58,692 bases of DNA from Crateriforma sp964453205 (GCA_964453205.1 CAYVRC010000009.1:1-58692); one strand, 5' to 3'; numbered from the stretch's first letter, positions 1-9,053 are shown. The notes: generated by a model not told the origin, from the letters alone. Numbers and translations are program-made.

Positions 1-1980
1 GATCGGCTGATCGAGCGAGAACGTTCCGACGTTGCCCGCTTGGTCGGTGGCCGTGATTCGCAGATACAGCGCGGGCGGCAAACCCGGATCGGCCGGCCAA
101 ATGTATTGGCCGTCGTTTCGCAGTCCCGCCGCGATCGTCGTCCAAGGCCCATCGGCCGCCGCACCGAACGATAACGTGACCGGACGGCTGGGCAGGAACC
201 GATCTTCGCATTCGTAGCGGATCACCAAACAGCCCGTCGCGTCGCCATCGCCGTATCGAGCGCCGCTGATTCGCGTTGCCGGCTTGGTCGTATCGACGAT
301 CACGTTGATGTCGGCCGATTCGCCGCTCCGCGGCGCCGGTGTGCTCAGGCCGTTGGCTCCGATGACCACGATGCGAAATCCGAACACGCCTTCGCCTTTG
401 GTTTCGATATCGAAAGGACTTTGGCGATCCGGATCTTCGCCCCATTTCTTCCACGACCGGCCGTCGTCGATGCTGCCCCAAAGCTCGACGACGTCGACGC
501 CGTTGCTGCCGACGGCTTCCAGTTCGTAGTCCAAACTGAATCGTGGCGAGTCGCTGTAGCGAACCGGTGCTTTGCTCCTGCCCGGATCGAACGCTTCGAA
601 CAGCCGCGGATCGCTGGGATCCTCCGGGGCGTCCGCGACGTCGGCCCGCCCCGCCTCATAAGGCGTCGCGACCGGTCGCCGGGTCAGCGGACGCGTCGCT
701 TCCTGAACCGAGCGGGGCGTGTTCATCACCTCCGCCGGATCCCAAGGCGAATCACCGACTTCTCCCGACCGCCAATCGCGTCGCGTTTCAGAACCGTCGG
801 CCTCGTCCGCCGCCGCGTCAACGGTCGTGGGCGAGGTCATCGGCGCCGAGTCGTCGTCGAGAAACTGATTTCGCTGTGGCTGATTCAGTTCGGTTTCGCG
901 TCGCCCGAGCGGCCGGCCGATTTCTTCGGGGGCGGCGGGCGGCGGCAAATCACTGGAGCGAGACAGTTCGCCCGGCGGAGCCGGCAACAGCTCCGGTGCA
1001 ACAGACTGCAACAAGCCTTGGGCGGCAGCCGTGCCGGCCGGCACGGCGTGCATCCGGCGGGCGATCGGACCGGCGACGGTATGGACCGGCGGCGAAGGGC
1101 CGGGCGGCCAAACACCTGACGTGCCGGACGACTGGCTTTCCACGTTCGCTCCGTCGTCGACGAACCGGTTGTCGGGCAACTGTGCCAAGCGAGGCCGTTC
1201 GACCATGCGGTTGAGGTGAGTCGCGTGCCCGGCCGAATCCATCGCCGATACTCGCAACGTCATCATCCGCCAATCTTCGGCCGGGTCGAATCGCAGTCGG
1301 CCCTCCGCATCGATCTTGTCGGCGGGAACCGCCTTCCATTGGTTCTTTCGATCGGTCAGGTATTGCACCAAGACTTGGCGGATCGGCGTGGCATCCGTGA
1401 TGCGAATCGTCGCCCGGACTTGCCCCGCTTCGGTCGCCGCGGCCTCCAGCTCGATCGCCGGCCCCGAAGTGTCGATGACGACTTCGACATCGGCCCGGAG
1501 GTCGCCCGCGGGTGTCACTCGGCCGCCGGCGTCGACCGTGCGGATGGCAAAGAAGAATCGCCCGTCGCGCTGGCTGTTGACCTCGAACGATTCGGTCGGA
1601 AAGGCTTGGCGATTCAACAATTTCCAACGCAGGCCCTGAGACGCCGGCCCGGCGATCGCCGAGGGCGATTCGGTCGGCGATTCGGCGACGAACAACTGAA
1701 CCTCCGCCGGGCGGGCACCGCTGGCATCGATCTGAACGGGAAGCGAGAATTTCCGCTCGGCGACGACGGCGGATTCGACCGCCGGGGCGTCGTTCGAACT
1801 GGGATCGGCCGTCCCGCCGAGACCGGAAGGGCCGTGAAACTGAGCCTGGGCGACCGGCGGTGCTATCAGCAACGCGGCGTAGGACGCCATCGCCAGCGAG
1901 ACCGCGACGGCGCATCGATTCGGCAGGCCGCTGACCAAAACGCGGCGAGAAACTACGATCGGGGTCCCAACGGTCTGCAT
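1..1980 (-). CDS. Secreted beta-sandwich (Ig-like) protein, C-terminus outside window
   Basis: I translated the reverse strand from the ATG at 1980; the frame stays open for all 660 codons to the window edge, so the C-terminus is missing. Residues 1 to about 45 form a signal peptide: a basic N-region (VVSRRVLVSG), a hydrophobic core rich in Ala and Leu, and an A-Q-A cleavage site. The rest is a mature region with Ig- or fibronectin-like phrases such as AMDSAGHATHL and ITATDQAGNVGTFSL, separated by a Pro-rich linker in the middle. Sheets of this kind usually mediate surface or matrix binding, but no catalytic motif is visible and I cannot name the family. It is divergent from mnmG, with 119 bp between the start codons. 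An Arg-rich frame on the same strand (950-2101) is a shadow. Confidence 0.75.
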   Translation of the reverse strand, partial: MQTVGTPIVVSRRVLVSGLPNRCAVAVSLAMASYAALLIAPPVAQAQFHGPSGLGGTADPSSNDAPAVESAVVAERKFSLPVQIDASGARPAEVQLFVAESPTESPSAIAGPASQGLRWKLLNRQAFPTESFEVNSQRDGRFFFAIRTVDAGGRVTPAGDLRADVEVVIDTSGPAIELEAAATEAGQVRATIRITDATPIRQVLVQYLTDRKNQWKAVPADKIDAEGRLRFDPAEDWRMMTLRVSAMDSAGHATHLNRMVERPRLAQLPDNRFVDDGANVESQSSGTSGVWPPGPSPPVHTVAGPIARRMHAVPAGTAAAQGLLQSVAPELLPAPPGELSRSSDLPPPAAPEEIGRPLGRRETELNQPQRNQFLDDDSAPMTSPTTVDAAADEADGSETRRDWRSGEVGDSPWDPAEVMNTPRSVQEATRPLTRRPVATPYEAGRADVADAPEDPSDPRLFEAFDPGRSKAPVRYSDSPRFSLDYELEAVGSNGVDVVELWGSIDDGRSWKKWGEDPDRQSPFDIETKGEGVFGFRIVVIGANGLSTPAPRSGESADINVIVDTTKPATRISGARYGDGDATGCLVIRYECEDRFLPSRPVTLSFGAAADGPWTTIAAGLRNDGQYIWPADPGLPPALYLRITATDQAGNVGTFSLDQPI

Positions 1981-2099
1981 TTCGTGGATCACGTTTCGTG
2001 TTTTTCCGGTTGCCGGGCCTACCGCTTCGGACGCACAGACCCTCTCCCTTTCGTCTTCGGATGCCGGGCACATCGGACTTCAACAAAACAAAATTTCTC

Positions 2100-3944
2100 A
2101 TGCAACCGACTCGCTATCACTTCGACGTTGTCGTCATCGGCGCCGGTCATGCCGGAACCGAGGCCGCCGCCGCGGCGGCCCGCCTGGGGGCGAAAACCGC
2201 GCTCTTGACGACGAACCTGGACACCGTCGGACAGATGTCCTGCAACCCGGCGATCGGGGGCGTTGCCAAAGGTCAGATCGTTCGCGAGGTCGACGCGTTG
2301 GGCGGTTTGATGGGCCGGGCCATCGACGCCAGTGGAATCCAATTCCGACTGCTGAATGTTCGCAAAGGCCCGGCGATGCACAGCCCCCGCGCCCAAGCCG
2401 ACAAACGCGGCTATCAACTGCACGTCAAACAACAGATCGAATCGCAACCCGAGTTGCACCTGCGTCAAGAAACCGTCGACGACCTGATCACCCGGCCGAC
2501 GACCGATCCCGAAAAACGACAACGAGGCATCCGCCACGAAATCGTCGGAGTGAAGGTCCGTGGCGACGCGGAATATCACGCCCCGGTCGTGGTCTTGACC
2601 ACCGGCACGTTCTTGCAAGCGATCATGCACACCGGGGATGCCAAGACCGCCGGCGGCAGGGCAGGGGAGGGAACGACGAAAGGCATCAGCGGCGCACTGA
2701 ATCGCTTGGGTTTCGAAGTCGAACGATTCAAGACCGGAACGCCGCCGCGGCTGAACGCTCAAACGATCGACTTCGCCGCGACGGAAGTCCAACCCGGCGA
2801 CGACGTCCCCAAACCGTTTTCGTTTCTGACCGGTTCGCTGCGGGTCGATCAGATGCCTTGTCACATCACCTACACGAACGTACAAGTCCACGACCTGATC
2901 CGCGCGAACCTGGACCGGGCACCGATGTACAGCGGCCGAATCAATTCCCGCGGCCCGCGTTACTGTCCGTCGATCGAAGATAAAGTCGTCCGCTTTGCCG
3001 ACAAATCTCAGCACCAACTGTTCCTGGAACCCGAAGGCCGCCAGACGCAAGAAGTCTACGTCAACGGCATCTCGACCAGCTTGCCTCGTGACGTTCAAGA
3101 CCGCATGTTTCCGATGATCCCCGGCTGCGAAAAAGCTCAGGTCATGCGGTACGGTTACGCGGTGGAATACGATTTTTGCCCGCCGACGCAGTTGTGGCCT
3201 CACCTGGAAACCAAGACCGTCGACGGATTGTTCTTCGCCGGACAAATCAACGGCACGACCGGATACGAAGAAGCCGCCGGACAAGGCCTGATCGCCGGAC
3301 TCAACGCGGCCCGAAAAATCGCCGGCCAGGAACCTTGGGTGCCCAGTCGTGATCAAGCCTACATCGGCGTCTTGGTCGATGACCTGGTGACCGCCGGAAC
3401 CGACGAACCGTACCGTATGTTTACCAGCCGCGCCGAATATCGATTGCTGCTGCGGCAAGACAACGCCGATCGACGCTTGACGCCGCACGCCCAGGAACTC
3501 GGGCTGATCGACGCGCCGCGGCGAGATCGCTTTGCCGCTAAGCTCTCCGATATCGATCGTGCGATGCGGATCTTGAAAGCCGCTCGCATCGAAAACACTT
3601 CCGGCGACGTTTGGCTCCGACGCGTCGAAGTCGACTGGGACGTGATGTGCGGTCATGTCCCCGAACTCGCCACGATCGACGCCGAGGCGGCCCAGCAATG
3701 CTTGTTCGACATCAAATACGAAGGCTACGTGTCGCGACAAAAAATGGAAGTCGAAAAGGCGAAGCGTCATGCCGGGAAACGAATCCCGCCGACCTTTGAC
3801 TACTTGGCGATCGGAGCTTTACGAACCGAAGCCAGAGAAAAGCTGAACAAGGTGCGTCCGCTGAGCCTCGATCAAGCCAAACGCATCAGCGGCATCACGC
3901 CGGCCGATTTGGCCTTGGTGCTGGCGCATCTGGAAAACCGCTAA
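2100..3944 (+). CDS. mnmG: tRNA uridine-5-carboxymethylaminomethyl(34) synthesis enzyme MnmG
   Basis: FAD-dependent enzyme that works with MnmE to modify the wobble uridine (U34) of certain tRNAs in the cytoplasm. The product has 614 residues, close to the usual 620-630. The FAD-binding P-loop is at residues about 10-22 (VIGAGHAGTEAA). The two family signatures are GPRYCPSIEDKVVRF near residue 280 and GQINGTTGYEEAAGQGLIAG near 380. The C-terminal helical domain that contacts MnmE and tRNA is present (YEGYVSRQ near residue 540). The frame extends upstream to 1998, but I chose ATG 2100 because MQPTRYHFDVVVIG matches the family N-terminus. No mnmE or rsmG is next to it. A weak GC hairpin follows the stop codon. 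Confidence 0.97.
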   Translation: MQPTRYHFDVVVIGAGHAGTEAAAAAARLGAKTALLTTNLDTVGQMSCNPAIGGVAKGQIVREVDALGGLMGRAIDASGIQFRLLNVRKGPAMHSPRAQADKRGYQLHVKQQIESQPELHLRQETVDDLITRPTTDPEKRQRGIRHEIVGVKVRGDAEYHAPVVVLTTGTFLQAIMHTGDAKTAGGRAGEGTTKGISGALNRLGFEVERFKTGTPPRLNAQTIDFAATEVQPGDDVPKPFSFLTGSLRVDQMPCHITYTNVQVHDLIRANLDRAPMYSGRINSRGPRYCPSIEDKVVRFADKSQHQLFLEPEGRQTQEVYVNGISTSLPRDVQDRMFPMIPGCEKAQVMRYGYAVEYDFCPPTQLWPHLETKTVDGLFFAGQINGTTGYEEAAGQGLIAGLNAARKIAGQEPWVPSRDQAYIGVLVDDLVTAGTDEPYRMFTSRAEYRLLLRQDNADRRLTPHAQELGLIDAPRRDRFAAKLSDIDRAMRILKAARIENTSGDVWLRRVEVDWDVMCGHVPELATIDAEAAQQCLFDIKYEGYVSRQKMEVEKAKRHAGKRIPPTFDYLAIGALRTEAREKLNKVRPLSLDQAKRISGITPADLALVLAHLENR

Positions 3945-3948
3945 GCCC

Positions 3949-3964
3949 GGCACCGACCGGTGCC
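3949..3964. repeat. Short perfect palindrome after mnmG
   Basis: GGCACCG and CGGTGCC form a 7-bp stem with a 2-nt loop (or 6 bp with 4 nt), starting 5 nt after the mnmG stop. There is no T-tract, so it is not a standard intrinsic terminator. It could be a degenerate REP-like element or help end transcription. Confidence 0.35.
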
Positions 3965-4100
3965 ATACGGATTCGTGTCGATTCGATCGATCGGAGGGTC
4001 GAGCTTTTTCCGATTGGCCCGCGTTGCGGCGAAAGTCGGACCGGAGCGCCTCGTCAGGACGGCGGACCGAGAATGAACTGTTCCCCGAATCAAATAAAGT

Positions 4101-4106
4101 TATACT
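4101..4106 (+). promoter_or_regulatory. Candidate -10 box for the Ntn-hydrolase gene
   Basis: TATACT lies about 80 nt before the chosen ATG at 4186 in an AT-rich island (4090-4115) that stands out from the GC-rich surroundings. The -35 position (about 4078-4083) is a poor match to TTGACA. This is the best promoter candidate for the gene, but it rests on one hexamer. Confidence 0.35.
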
Positions 4107-4185
4107 GGATAAATTCCGCGCCACCCCCGACCGGCGGGGACTCGGCCTGACCGCCCGCCGTTGCCCACCAATCCACCTGATTCCC

Positions 4186-6303
4186 ATGTCGTGTCACACC
4201 CTTCGCGGCGGCGTCCTGTTCGCCTTCGCTATGGCTTGTTGGTTGCTTCAGGCTCCTGGCGTGCCGGCTTGCACGACGGCGGTGATCAGTGGCAAAGCCA
4301 CCACCGACGGCCGACCGATTTTGTGGAAGAATCGCGACACGTCGATCAAACGAAACGAAGTCGCCTTGCTGACCGATGGCGATTACCGCGCGATCGCGGT
4401 GGTCAATGCAGGGTCGCGAAAATCGATTTTCATGGGCGTGAACGAAGCCGGTTTTTGCATCGAAAACTCACTCAGCAAAGACCTTCGCGACGACGACGAG
4501 TCCCCCACGGGCATGCCGAACGGTCAGTTGATGAAATTGGCTCTGCAAACCTGCGGGACCGTCGACGACTTTCGTGATTTGTTGAAGACCACTAACGAAA
4601 CGGGACGTTCCACGGCGGCAAACTTCGGCGTCATCGATGCGACCGGCGGCGCGGCCTTGTTCGAGACCGGGCCGACGTCGTTCACCCTGTTCGATGCCAA
4701 CGATCCCGAGGCCGCCCCGCACGGAATCATCGTGCGATCCAACTTCTCCACGGTGGCCCAAGGCTTGCCGGCCTGCCCGTTACCCGGCGAGGTCGCGGAC
4801 ATTTACTCGGCCGGTCGGTACTGTCGCGCCTACCAGTTGCTCGACAGACAGCGCCGATCGGGAATCGATGTGCCTTTCCTGCTGCGCCGGATGACACGCG
4901 ACATGGCCGACGCGGACGGAATTCCGTATCCGGGAACCGTGGCGATGCCGCAAGCGGACTTGCCCGAACTCATTCCGAGCGCCGGCACGATCAGTCGCAG
5001 CACCACGGTGTCCGCGGCCGTCTTTCACGGCGCGCGACCGGACGAGTCGCCGCTGTCGGCGACGATGTGGGCCATCTTGGGCGACCCGAAGTTCTCCGTG
5101 GCGGTGCCTTGCTGGGCATCGCAAGACGAGGTGGCCGATCCACTCACGGATCCCCGTGGCGGCGAAATCGGTGAAGTCGCCCGGACGCTTCGTGATTGGA
5201 GCTTGGCACACCGTGCCGATATCGTCAGCACGTCCGGCTTGAGCGACATCTGGTCGGACTTGTGGCCGCTGGAGGACCAGATGCTGCAGACGACACTGCG
5301 TGCGCGGAGCGATTGGTCTTCGAAAATCTTTGATGCCGAAACCGCCGAACAGATGCATCAACGTTTCGCGGCGCGGGCGATGGCCGCGATGCGCGAAGAG
5401 TTGGTCGATGCGAAATCGGTCATTCTCAAATCGGCGATCGACGCCGAATACGACGACACCGCCCGCGGACCTTGGTCCAGGCCCGACCATGTCATTCGCG
5501 TCGCCATTTACGACCACACGGAGGGAACCGCCGACGGGCCAAAGAACCTCATGCGTTTTTTGAACGAAGCGGCGGGGTTTGCGTGTCAGCGTCTGGCGCC
5601 CGAGCAGTTCGGGCCGGCGGAACTGAGTGAATTCGATTTGGTGATCCTGCCCGGCGGTAGCGGATCGTCTCAATCGAAGAAACTCGGCGAGGCGGGCCGG
5701 CAAGCCGTTCGCGATTTCATTCGCCGGGGAGGCGGATATCTTGGCATCTGTGCCGGTTCCTATCTGGCCTCGGCGCAGTACGACTGGTCGTTGCACCTGA
5801 TCAACGCGCGAGTTTGGGATCGTGCCCATTGGGCGCGAGGCAACGGCGATGTCACGTTGCGTCTGACCGAGGACGGCAACTCGGCTTTCGAGAGACCAGA
5901 GCTGCATGTCGGGGTTCGCTATGCTCAAGGCCCGTTGCTGGTTCCCGGCGACGCAGCGGACTTACCGCCTTACGAGGCGTTGGCGATCTACCAAAGCGAA
6001 ATCGCTCGGAAGGGGGCGCCCGAGGATGCGATGACCGGGACCCATGCGATCATCCGGTCGGAATTCGGTGACGGCCGCGTGGTTTGTTTTAGCCCTCATC
6101 CCGAGGTGGAAAACGGCCCGAACGATTTGATCGAATCGGCCATCCGCTGGGCCGCCGGTTCGCCGCAATCACGGATGAAACGACAAGAAGAATTCCGCGT
6201 GATCGATCCCCCGCGACCAACCCCGAAGCCCGAGTCGCCCCTGCGGGTTAGTCATCCAACAGCGGCAAGTCGTCCGCATTTCGCTCGGCCAGACCGGCCG
6301 TGA
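4186..6303 (+). CDS. Secreted C45/penicillin-acylase-like Ntn hydrolase fused to a BPL_N-type glutaminase-like domain
   Basis: The 705-residue product has two catalytic-looking parts. Residues 1-28 are a signal peptide ending GVPA, so cleavage would expose Cys29 as the N-terminal nucleophile (CTTAVISGKATTDGR), followed by the Ntn-hydrolase phrase LWKNRD; such enzymes cleave linear or cyclic amides. Residues about 435-680 resemble the N-terminal domain of eukaryotic-type biotin-protein ligase, a class I glutaminase fold: VAIYDHTEG, VILPGGSGSSQSKKL, and a nucleophile elbow GICAGSYL with Cys522. A late FSPHPE segment fits the catalytic His-Glu of that fold. ATG 4186 is chosen because it begins the signal peptide; the frame is open further upstream. 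The end overlaps tdk tail-to-tail by 56 bp. The substrate is unknown; export suggests peptide, amide or signal-molecule breakdown outside the cytoplasm. Confidence 0.8.
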   Translation: MSCHTLRGGVLFAFAMACWLLQAPGVPACTTAVISGKATTDGRPILWKNRDTSIKRNEVALLTDGDYRAIAVVNAGSRKSIFMGVNEAGFCIENSLSKDLRDDDESPTGMPNGQLMKLALQTCGTVDDFRDLLKTTNETGRSTAANFGVIDATGGAALFETGPTSFTLFDANDPEAAPHGIIVRSNFSTVAQGLPACPLPGEVADIYSAGRYCRAYQLLDRQRRSGIDVPFLLRRMTRDMADADGIPYPGTVAMPQADLPELIPSAGTISRSTTVSAAVFHGARPDESPLSATMWAILGDPKFSVAVPCWASQDEVADPLTDPRGGEIGEVARTLRDWSLAHRADIVSTSGLSDIWSDLWPLEDQMLQTTLRARSDWSSKIFDAETAEQMHQRFAARAMAAMREELVDAKSVILKSAIDAEYDDTARGPWSRPDHVIRVAIYDHTEGTADGPKNLMRFLNEAAGFACQRLAPEQFGPAELSEFDLVILPGGSGSSQSKKLGEAGRQAVRDFIRRGGGYLGICAGSYLASAQYDWSLHLINARVWDRAHWARGNGDVTLRLTEDGNSAFERPELHVGVRYAQGPLLVPGDAADLPPYEALAIYQSEIARKGAPEDAMTGTHAIIRSEFGDGRVVCFSPHPEVENGPNDLIESAIRWAAGSPQSRMKRQEEFRVIDPPRPTPKPESPLRVSHPTAASRPHFARPDRP

Positions 6304-6859
6304 AATGCATCCGGCACACCGCGGCGTAGCGTTCGTTGCCGCCGATCTGAATCTGGCAGCCGTCCTTGATCGCTCGGCCATGAGCGTCGATCCGCATGTT
6401 CATGGTCGCTTTTCTTCCGCAGTGGCAAATCGTTTTGATCTCCACCAACGCATCGGCCCAACCCAAAAGTTGTTCGCTGCCGTCGAACAGGTTGCCTTGA
6501 AAATCGGTTCGCAGTCCGTACGTCAGCACGGGGATGTTCAAACGGTCGCAAACGTCCGCCAGCTGGCGAACTTGGTGTTTGGTCAAGAACTGAGCTTCGT
6601 CCAGCAAAACGCAGTCGATTTTCGATGGCGTGTGTCGCTTTTCGATCCGAACGAATAAGTTGTCGGCGGTGGTGAACGTCTCGGCATCGGCGGTCAACCC
6701 GATCCTTGAGGTGATCTTTCCCGGACCATTGCGGGTATCGATTTCGGGCGACAAGATCAACGGATTCATTCCGCGTTCACGGTAGTTGTGGGCCGATTGC
6801 AGCAGCACCGTTGACTTCCCGGCGTTCATCGCGGAGTAGTAGAAGTACAGTTTGGCCAT
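6248..6859 (-). CDS. tdk: Thymidine kinase (type II)
   Basis: Phosphorylates thymidine to dTMP with ATP in the salvage pathway (cytoplasm). The 203-residue length is typical of type II kinases. The P-loop is SAMNAGKST near residue 10, the Walker B-like motif is LLDEAQFL near 87, and the substrate loop and zinc site appear as ICHCGRKATM, IGGNERYAAVCRMHF (Cys, Cys, Cys and His ligands). I start at ATG 6859 (MAKLYFYYS); a TTG two codons upstream is possible. The 3' end overlaps the convergent hydrolase gene, so the two transcripts must be antisense over at least 56 nt. Confidence 0.95.
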   Translation of the reverse strand: MAKLYFYYSAMNAGKSTVLLQSAHNYRERGMNPLILSPEIDTRNGPGKITSRIGLTADAETFTTADNLFVRIEKRHTPSKIDCVLLDEAQFLTKHQVRQLADVCDRLNIPVLTYGLRTDFQGNLFDGSEQLLGWADALVEIKTICHCGRKATMNMRIDAHGRAIKDGCQIQIGGNERYAAVCRMHFTAGLAERNADDLPLLDD

Positions 6860-6974
6860 CAGCAACGTCTTGTTTTCGGAAGGGTCGATCGGCCCTTCCT
6901 CGGAAGAAGCCTATCCGGGAAACAAGATAACCCGGCACGCGGCCAAGCCAACACCACGCCGGACGACGGAACCG

Positions 6975-7460
6975 ATGAAGCGAAATCCTATCGACACCCA
7001 GCAGCCACGCCACAACGAAACCGACGAGATGTCGTGGGTGGACACGTGGACGAACCTTTTGGACACGCGATTCCGAGTCCCGGGCACCAAGATCACCTTC
7101 GGCGCCGATTTTCTGTTGGGTTTCATTCCCGGGTTGGGTGACGTCACCAGCATGGGCATTTCCGGCGTCTTGATCGCCACGATGGCCAAAAACGGCGCGA
7201 GCGGTCGCTTGATCGCCAGGATGTTGCTGAACGTGGTCTTGGACACGGTGGTCGGTTCCATCCCGGTTTTGGGAAACGTGTTCGACTTGTTTTTTAAAGC
7301 AAACAGTCGCAACCTACGCATGATGCGTCAGCATTACACCGAAAAAAAACATCAAGGCAGCGTCTGGCCGGTGGTGCTGGGTGTCTTCGGTTTTTTGGCC
7401 GTTCTCAGCACGGCTTTGTTGGTGATCATGTTCGCCGCGATGCGTCGGGTGTTTGGCTGA
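6975..7460 (+). CDS. DUF4112-family membrane protein
   Basis: A 161-residue protein with the DUF4112 pattern: LLDTRFRVPGTKITFGADF, GLIPGLGDV-like FIPGLGDVTSMG near residue 55, and GSIPVLGNVFDLFFKAN near 95. These segments are amphipathic or hydrophobic. A clear transmembrane helix closes the protein (VVLGVFGFLAVLSTALLVIM). The family is common in bacteria and has no assigned biochemical role. ATG 6975 is preferred over the in-frame 6852 start because the conserved region begins shortly after it. The next gene starts 6 nt downstream, so the two are likely co-transcribed. Confidence 0.85.
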   Translation: MKRNPIDTQQPRHNETDEMSWVDTWTNLLDTRFRVPGTKITFGADFLLGFIPGLGDVTSMGISGVLIATMAKNGASGRLIARMLLNVVLDTVVGSIPVLGNVFDLFFKANSRNLRMMRQHYTEKKHQGSVWPVVLGVFGFLAVLSTALLVIMFAAMRRVFG

Positions 7461-7466
7461 TTCGGA

Positions 7467-8381
7467 ATGTCTGCTTCGAGACCGTCGACCGATGAGACGC
7501 CGCTGTCACGGTTATGGAGTCCGCTTCGACTGATCAACGCGGTCAGCTTGGACGCTCCGATCGTCGCGGCGTCCTGGTTTTGGTTGATCCGTTTGACCCG
7601 ACCTTCGCTCGACGCGACGCGATGGCCCGGAGTCGGCGGGACCGATCGTGTCACGATGCTCGTGCTGAGTCTGACCGTTTGGCTGATCTATTCCGGGGAC
7701 CGGTTGCTGGACTGTCGCGATCTGGACTTTGGAAAACCGACCGCCTATCAACATCGTTTCGCGCATCGATGGCGGCGTCCCTTGTCAGCGGCGTGGACGA
7801 TCGTGTTCATGATGACCGGATCGATTTCGCTGTTCTTTTTGGATGCAGGCGTTCTTCGATTCGGCTTGGGAATGTCGGCCACAGTCGCCCTGTACTTCGT
7901 CGCCGTCCACACGTCGGGTCCACTTCGGCGAAGCGTTCCGAAAGAATTGTTGGTCGGCGGGTTGTTTGCCACGGGCGTCGTCGGCCCGGCGGCGGCCTTG
8001 GACGGCGGCCCCGATCGGCTTTGGGTCGTCCTGCTGTTGTTCGGTCTGTTTTCGCTGAACTGTTTGTTGGTCTCGGTCGTGCAAGCCCCGGTCGATCGAG
8101 CCCAATCGACACCGTCGATGATGTTGTCTTTGCCGAGATTGCGGACGCGGTTGCCGTGGCTGGGCTGGATCATCACGGGAACCTCCGCGACGCTGATGTG
8201 GACCGGCCAGATCGACGCGACGGTCGGAACGTCGATCGCGGTCAGCGCCGGTGCCACCACCCACCTGATGTACCGGACAAAGGATCGATCCGATGAGTCC
8301 GGCGTACGCATCGCCTACGCGGCCGACATGACGTTGATCGTCGTACCATTGTTGTTCGCCCACGTTGCCCTGCGAAGCTAG
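7467..8381 (+). CDS. Polytopic membrane protein with an Asp cluster, possibly UbiA-like
   Basis: A 304-residue integral membrane protein with about eight hydrophobic segments. After the second or third helix comes SGDRLLDCRDLDF, a cluster of acidic residues facing a loop, then QHRFAHRW. The placement recalls the first Asp-rich motif of UbiA-family prenyltransferases (usually NDxxDxxxD), but the leading Asn is missing and I see no convincing second motif, so this is a suggestion only. It sits between the DUF4112 gene (6 nt) and a methyltransferase (10 nt), which fits a lipid or quinone tailoring unit but does not prove it. Confidence 0.8.
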   Translation: MSASRPSTDETPLSRLWSPLRLINAVSLDAPIVAASWFWLIRLTRPSLDATRWPGVGGTDRVTMLVLSLTVWLIYSGDRLLDCRDLDFGKPTAYQHRFAHRWRRPLSAAWTIVFMMTGSISLFFLDAGVLRFGLGMSATVALYFVAVHTSGPLRRSVPKELLVGGLFATGVVGPAAALDGGPDRLWVVLLLFGLFSLNCLLVSVVQAPVDRAQSTPSMMLSLPRLRTRLPWLGWIITGTSATLMWTGQIDATVGTSIAVSAGATTHLMYRTKDRSDESGVRIAYAADMTLIVVPLLFAHVALRS

Positions 8382-8391
8382 CGGAGTCCCA

Positions 8392-9030
8392 TTGAGTTAC
8401 GATTCCTTGGCACCGTGGTACGAGTGGGCCGAAAGAATCCGCTTTGCCGATAAACTGCAGCGGGCACGCACGGCTTGTTTGGACCGGGTCCCCCCGTCGC
8501 CACGCGTCCTGTTCGTCGGCGACGGTGACGGGCGACTGTTGGAAGCCTTTGTCGCTCGCCAGTCGAAAAGCTCCGTCGTCAGCGTCGACCTGAGCCGGCG
8601 GATGTTGGAATTGCAACAGCAACGACTCGGGCGAGCCGGGTTGGCCGATCGCGTTCGCTGGATTCGAGCCGATTCCCGATCGTTGACCGTTGCCGGGCCG
8701 TTTGACCTGATCGTGACGGCGTTTCACCTGGATGGCTTCGACCGTTCGGAGATGTCCCAGGTCGCTCGGAATTTGTTCGACGCGCTCAAGCCCGACGGGC
8801 TTTGGTACGTCGTCGATTTTGTCGTCCCGGCGGGGGGACGGAAGCGAAGGAAAGCTCGCTTTTGGCTGCGAGTGATGATCGAATTTTTTCGCCGGACGAC
8901 CGATCTGAAACGACGGACCTGGGTGGACCACCGCGAGGTGTTGTCGACGCTGCCGCTGACCGTCGTCGCGGAGAATCTGGACCGTCACGAATGGCTGCAC
9001 AGCGTCCTGCTGCGAAGAACAGGCGGATGA
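8392..9030 (+). CDS. Class I SAM-dependent methyltransferase
   Basis: A 212-residue Rossmann-fold methyltransferase. Motif I is VLFVGDGDGRLLEAF (residues about 38-52), the acidic ribose-binding residue ends strand 2 (VVSVDLSRRMLEL), and motif IV is FDLIVTAFHLDGF near residue 106. The C-terminal half lacks a family-specific motif I recognise, so the acceptor is unknown. There is no ATG at the N-terminus: the best start is TTG 8392 (SYDSLAPWYEWAERI, a usual opening for UbiE-like enzymes); TTG 8365 would overlap the previous gene. The 10-nt gap suggests one transcript with the membrane protein upstream. Confidence 0.85.
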   Translation: MSYDSLAPWYEWAERIRFADKLQRARTACLDRVPPSPRVLFVGDGDGRLLEAFVARQSKSSVVSVDLSRRMLELQQQRLGRAGLADRVRWIRADSRSLTVAGPFDLIVTAFHLDGFDRSEMSQVARNLFDALKPDGLWYVVDFVVPAGGRKRRKARFWLRVMIEFFRRTTDLKRRTWVDHREVLSTLPLTVVAENLDRHEWLHSVLLRRTGG

Positions 9031-9053
9031 CGGGAATCGGGGCGTAAGACAGG

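Noticed and set aside
950..2101. 383-codon open frame on the minus strand
   Set aside because: Its translation is Arg-rich and low in complexity; the true gene on the same strand (ATG 1980, signal peptide) occupies a different frame.
2019..3770. 583-codon antisense frame under mnmG
   Set aside because: mnmG is certain, and the antisense product has no recognisable motif; GC-rich third positions create such long shadows.
4181..4577. 138-codon frame at 4161-4577
   Set aside because: It overlaps the start of the hydrolase gene in another frame and lacks a recognisable N-terminus.
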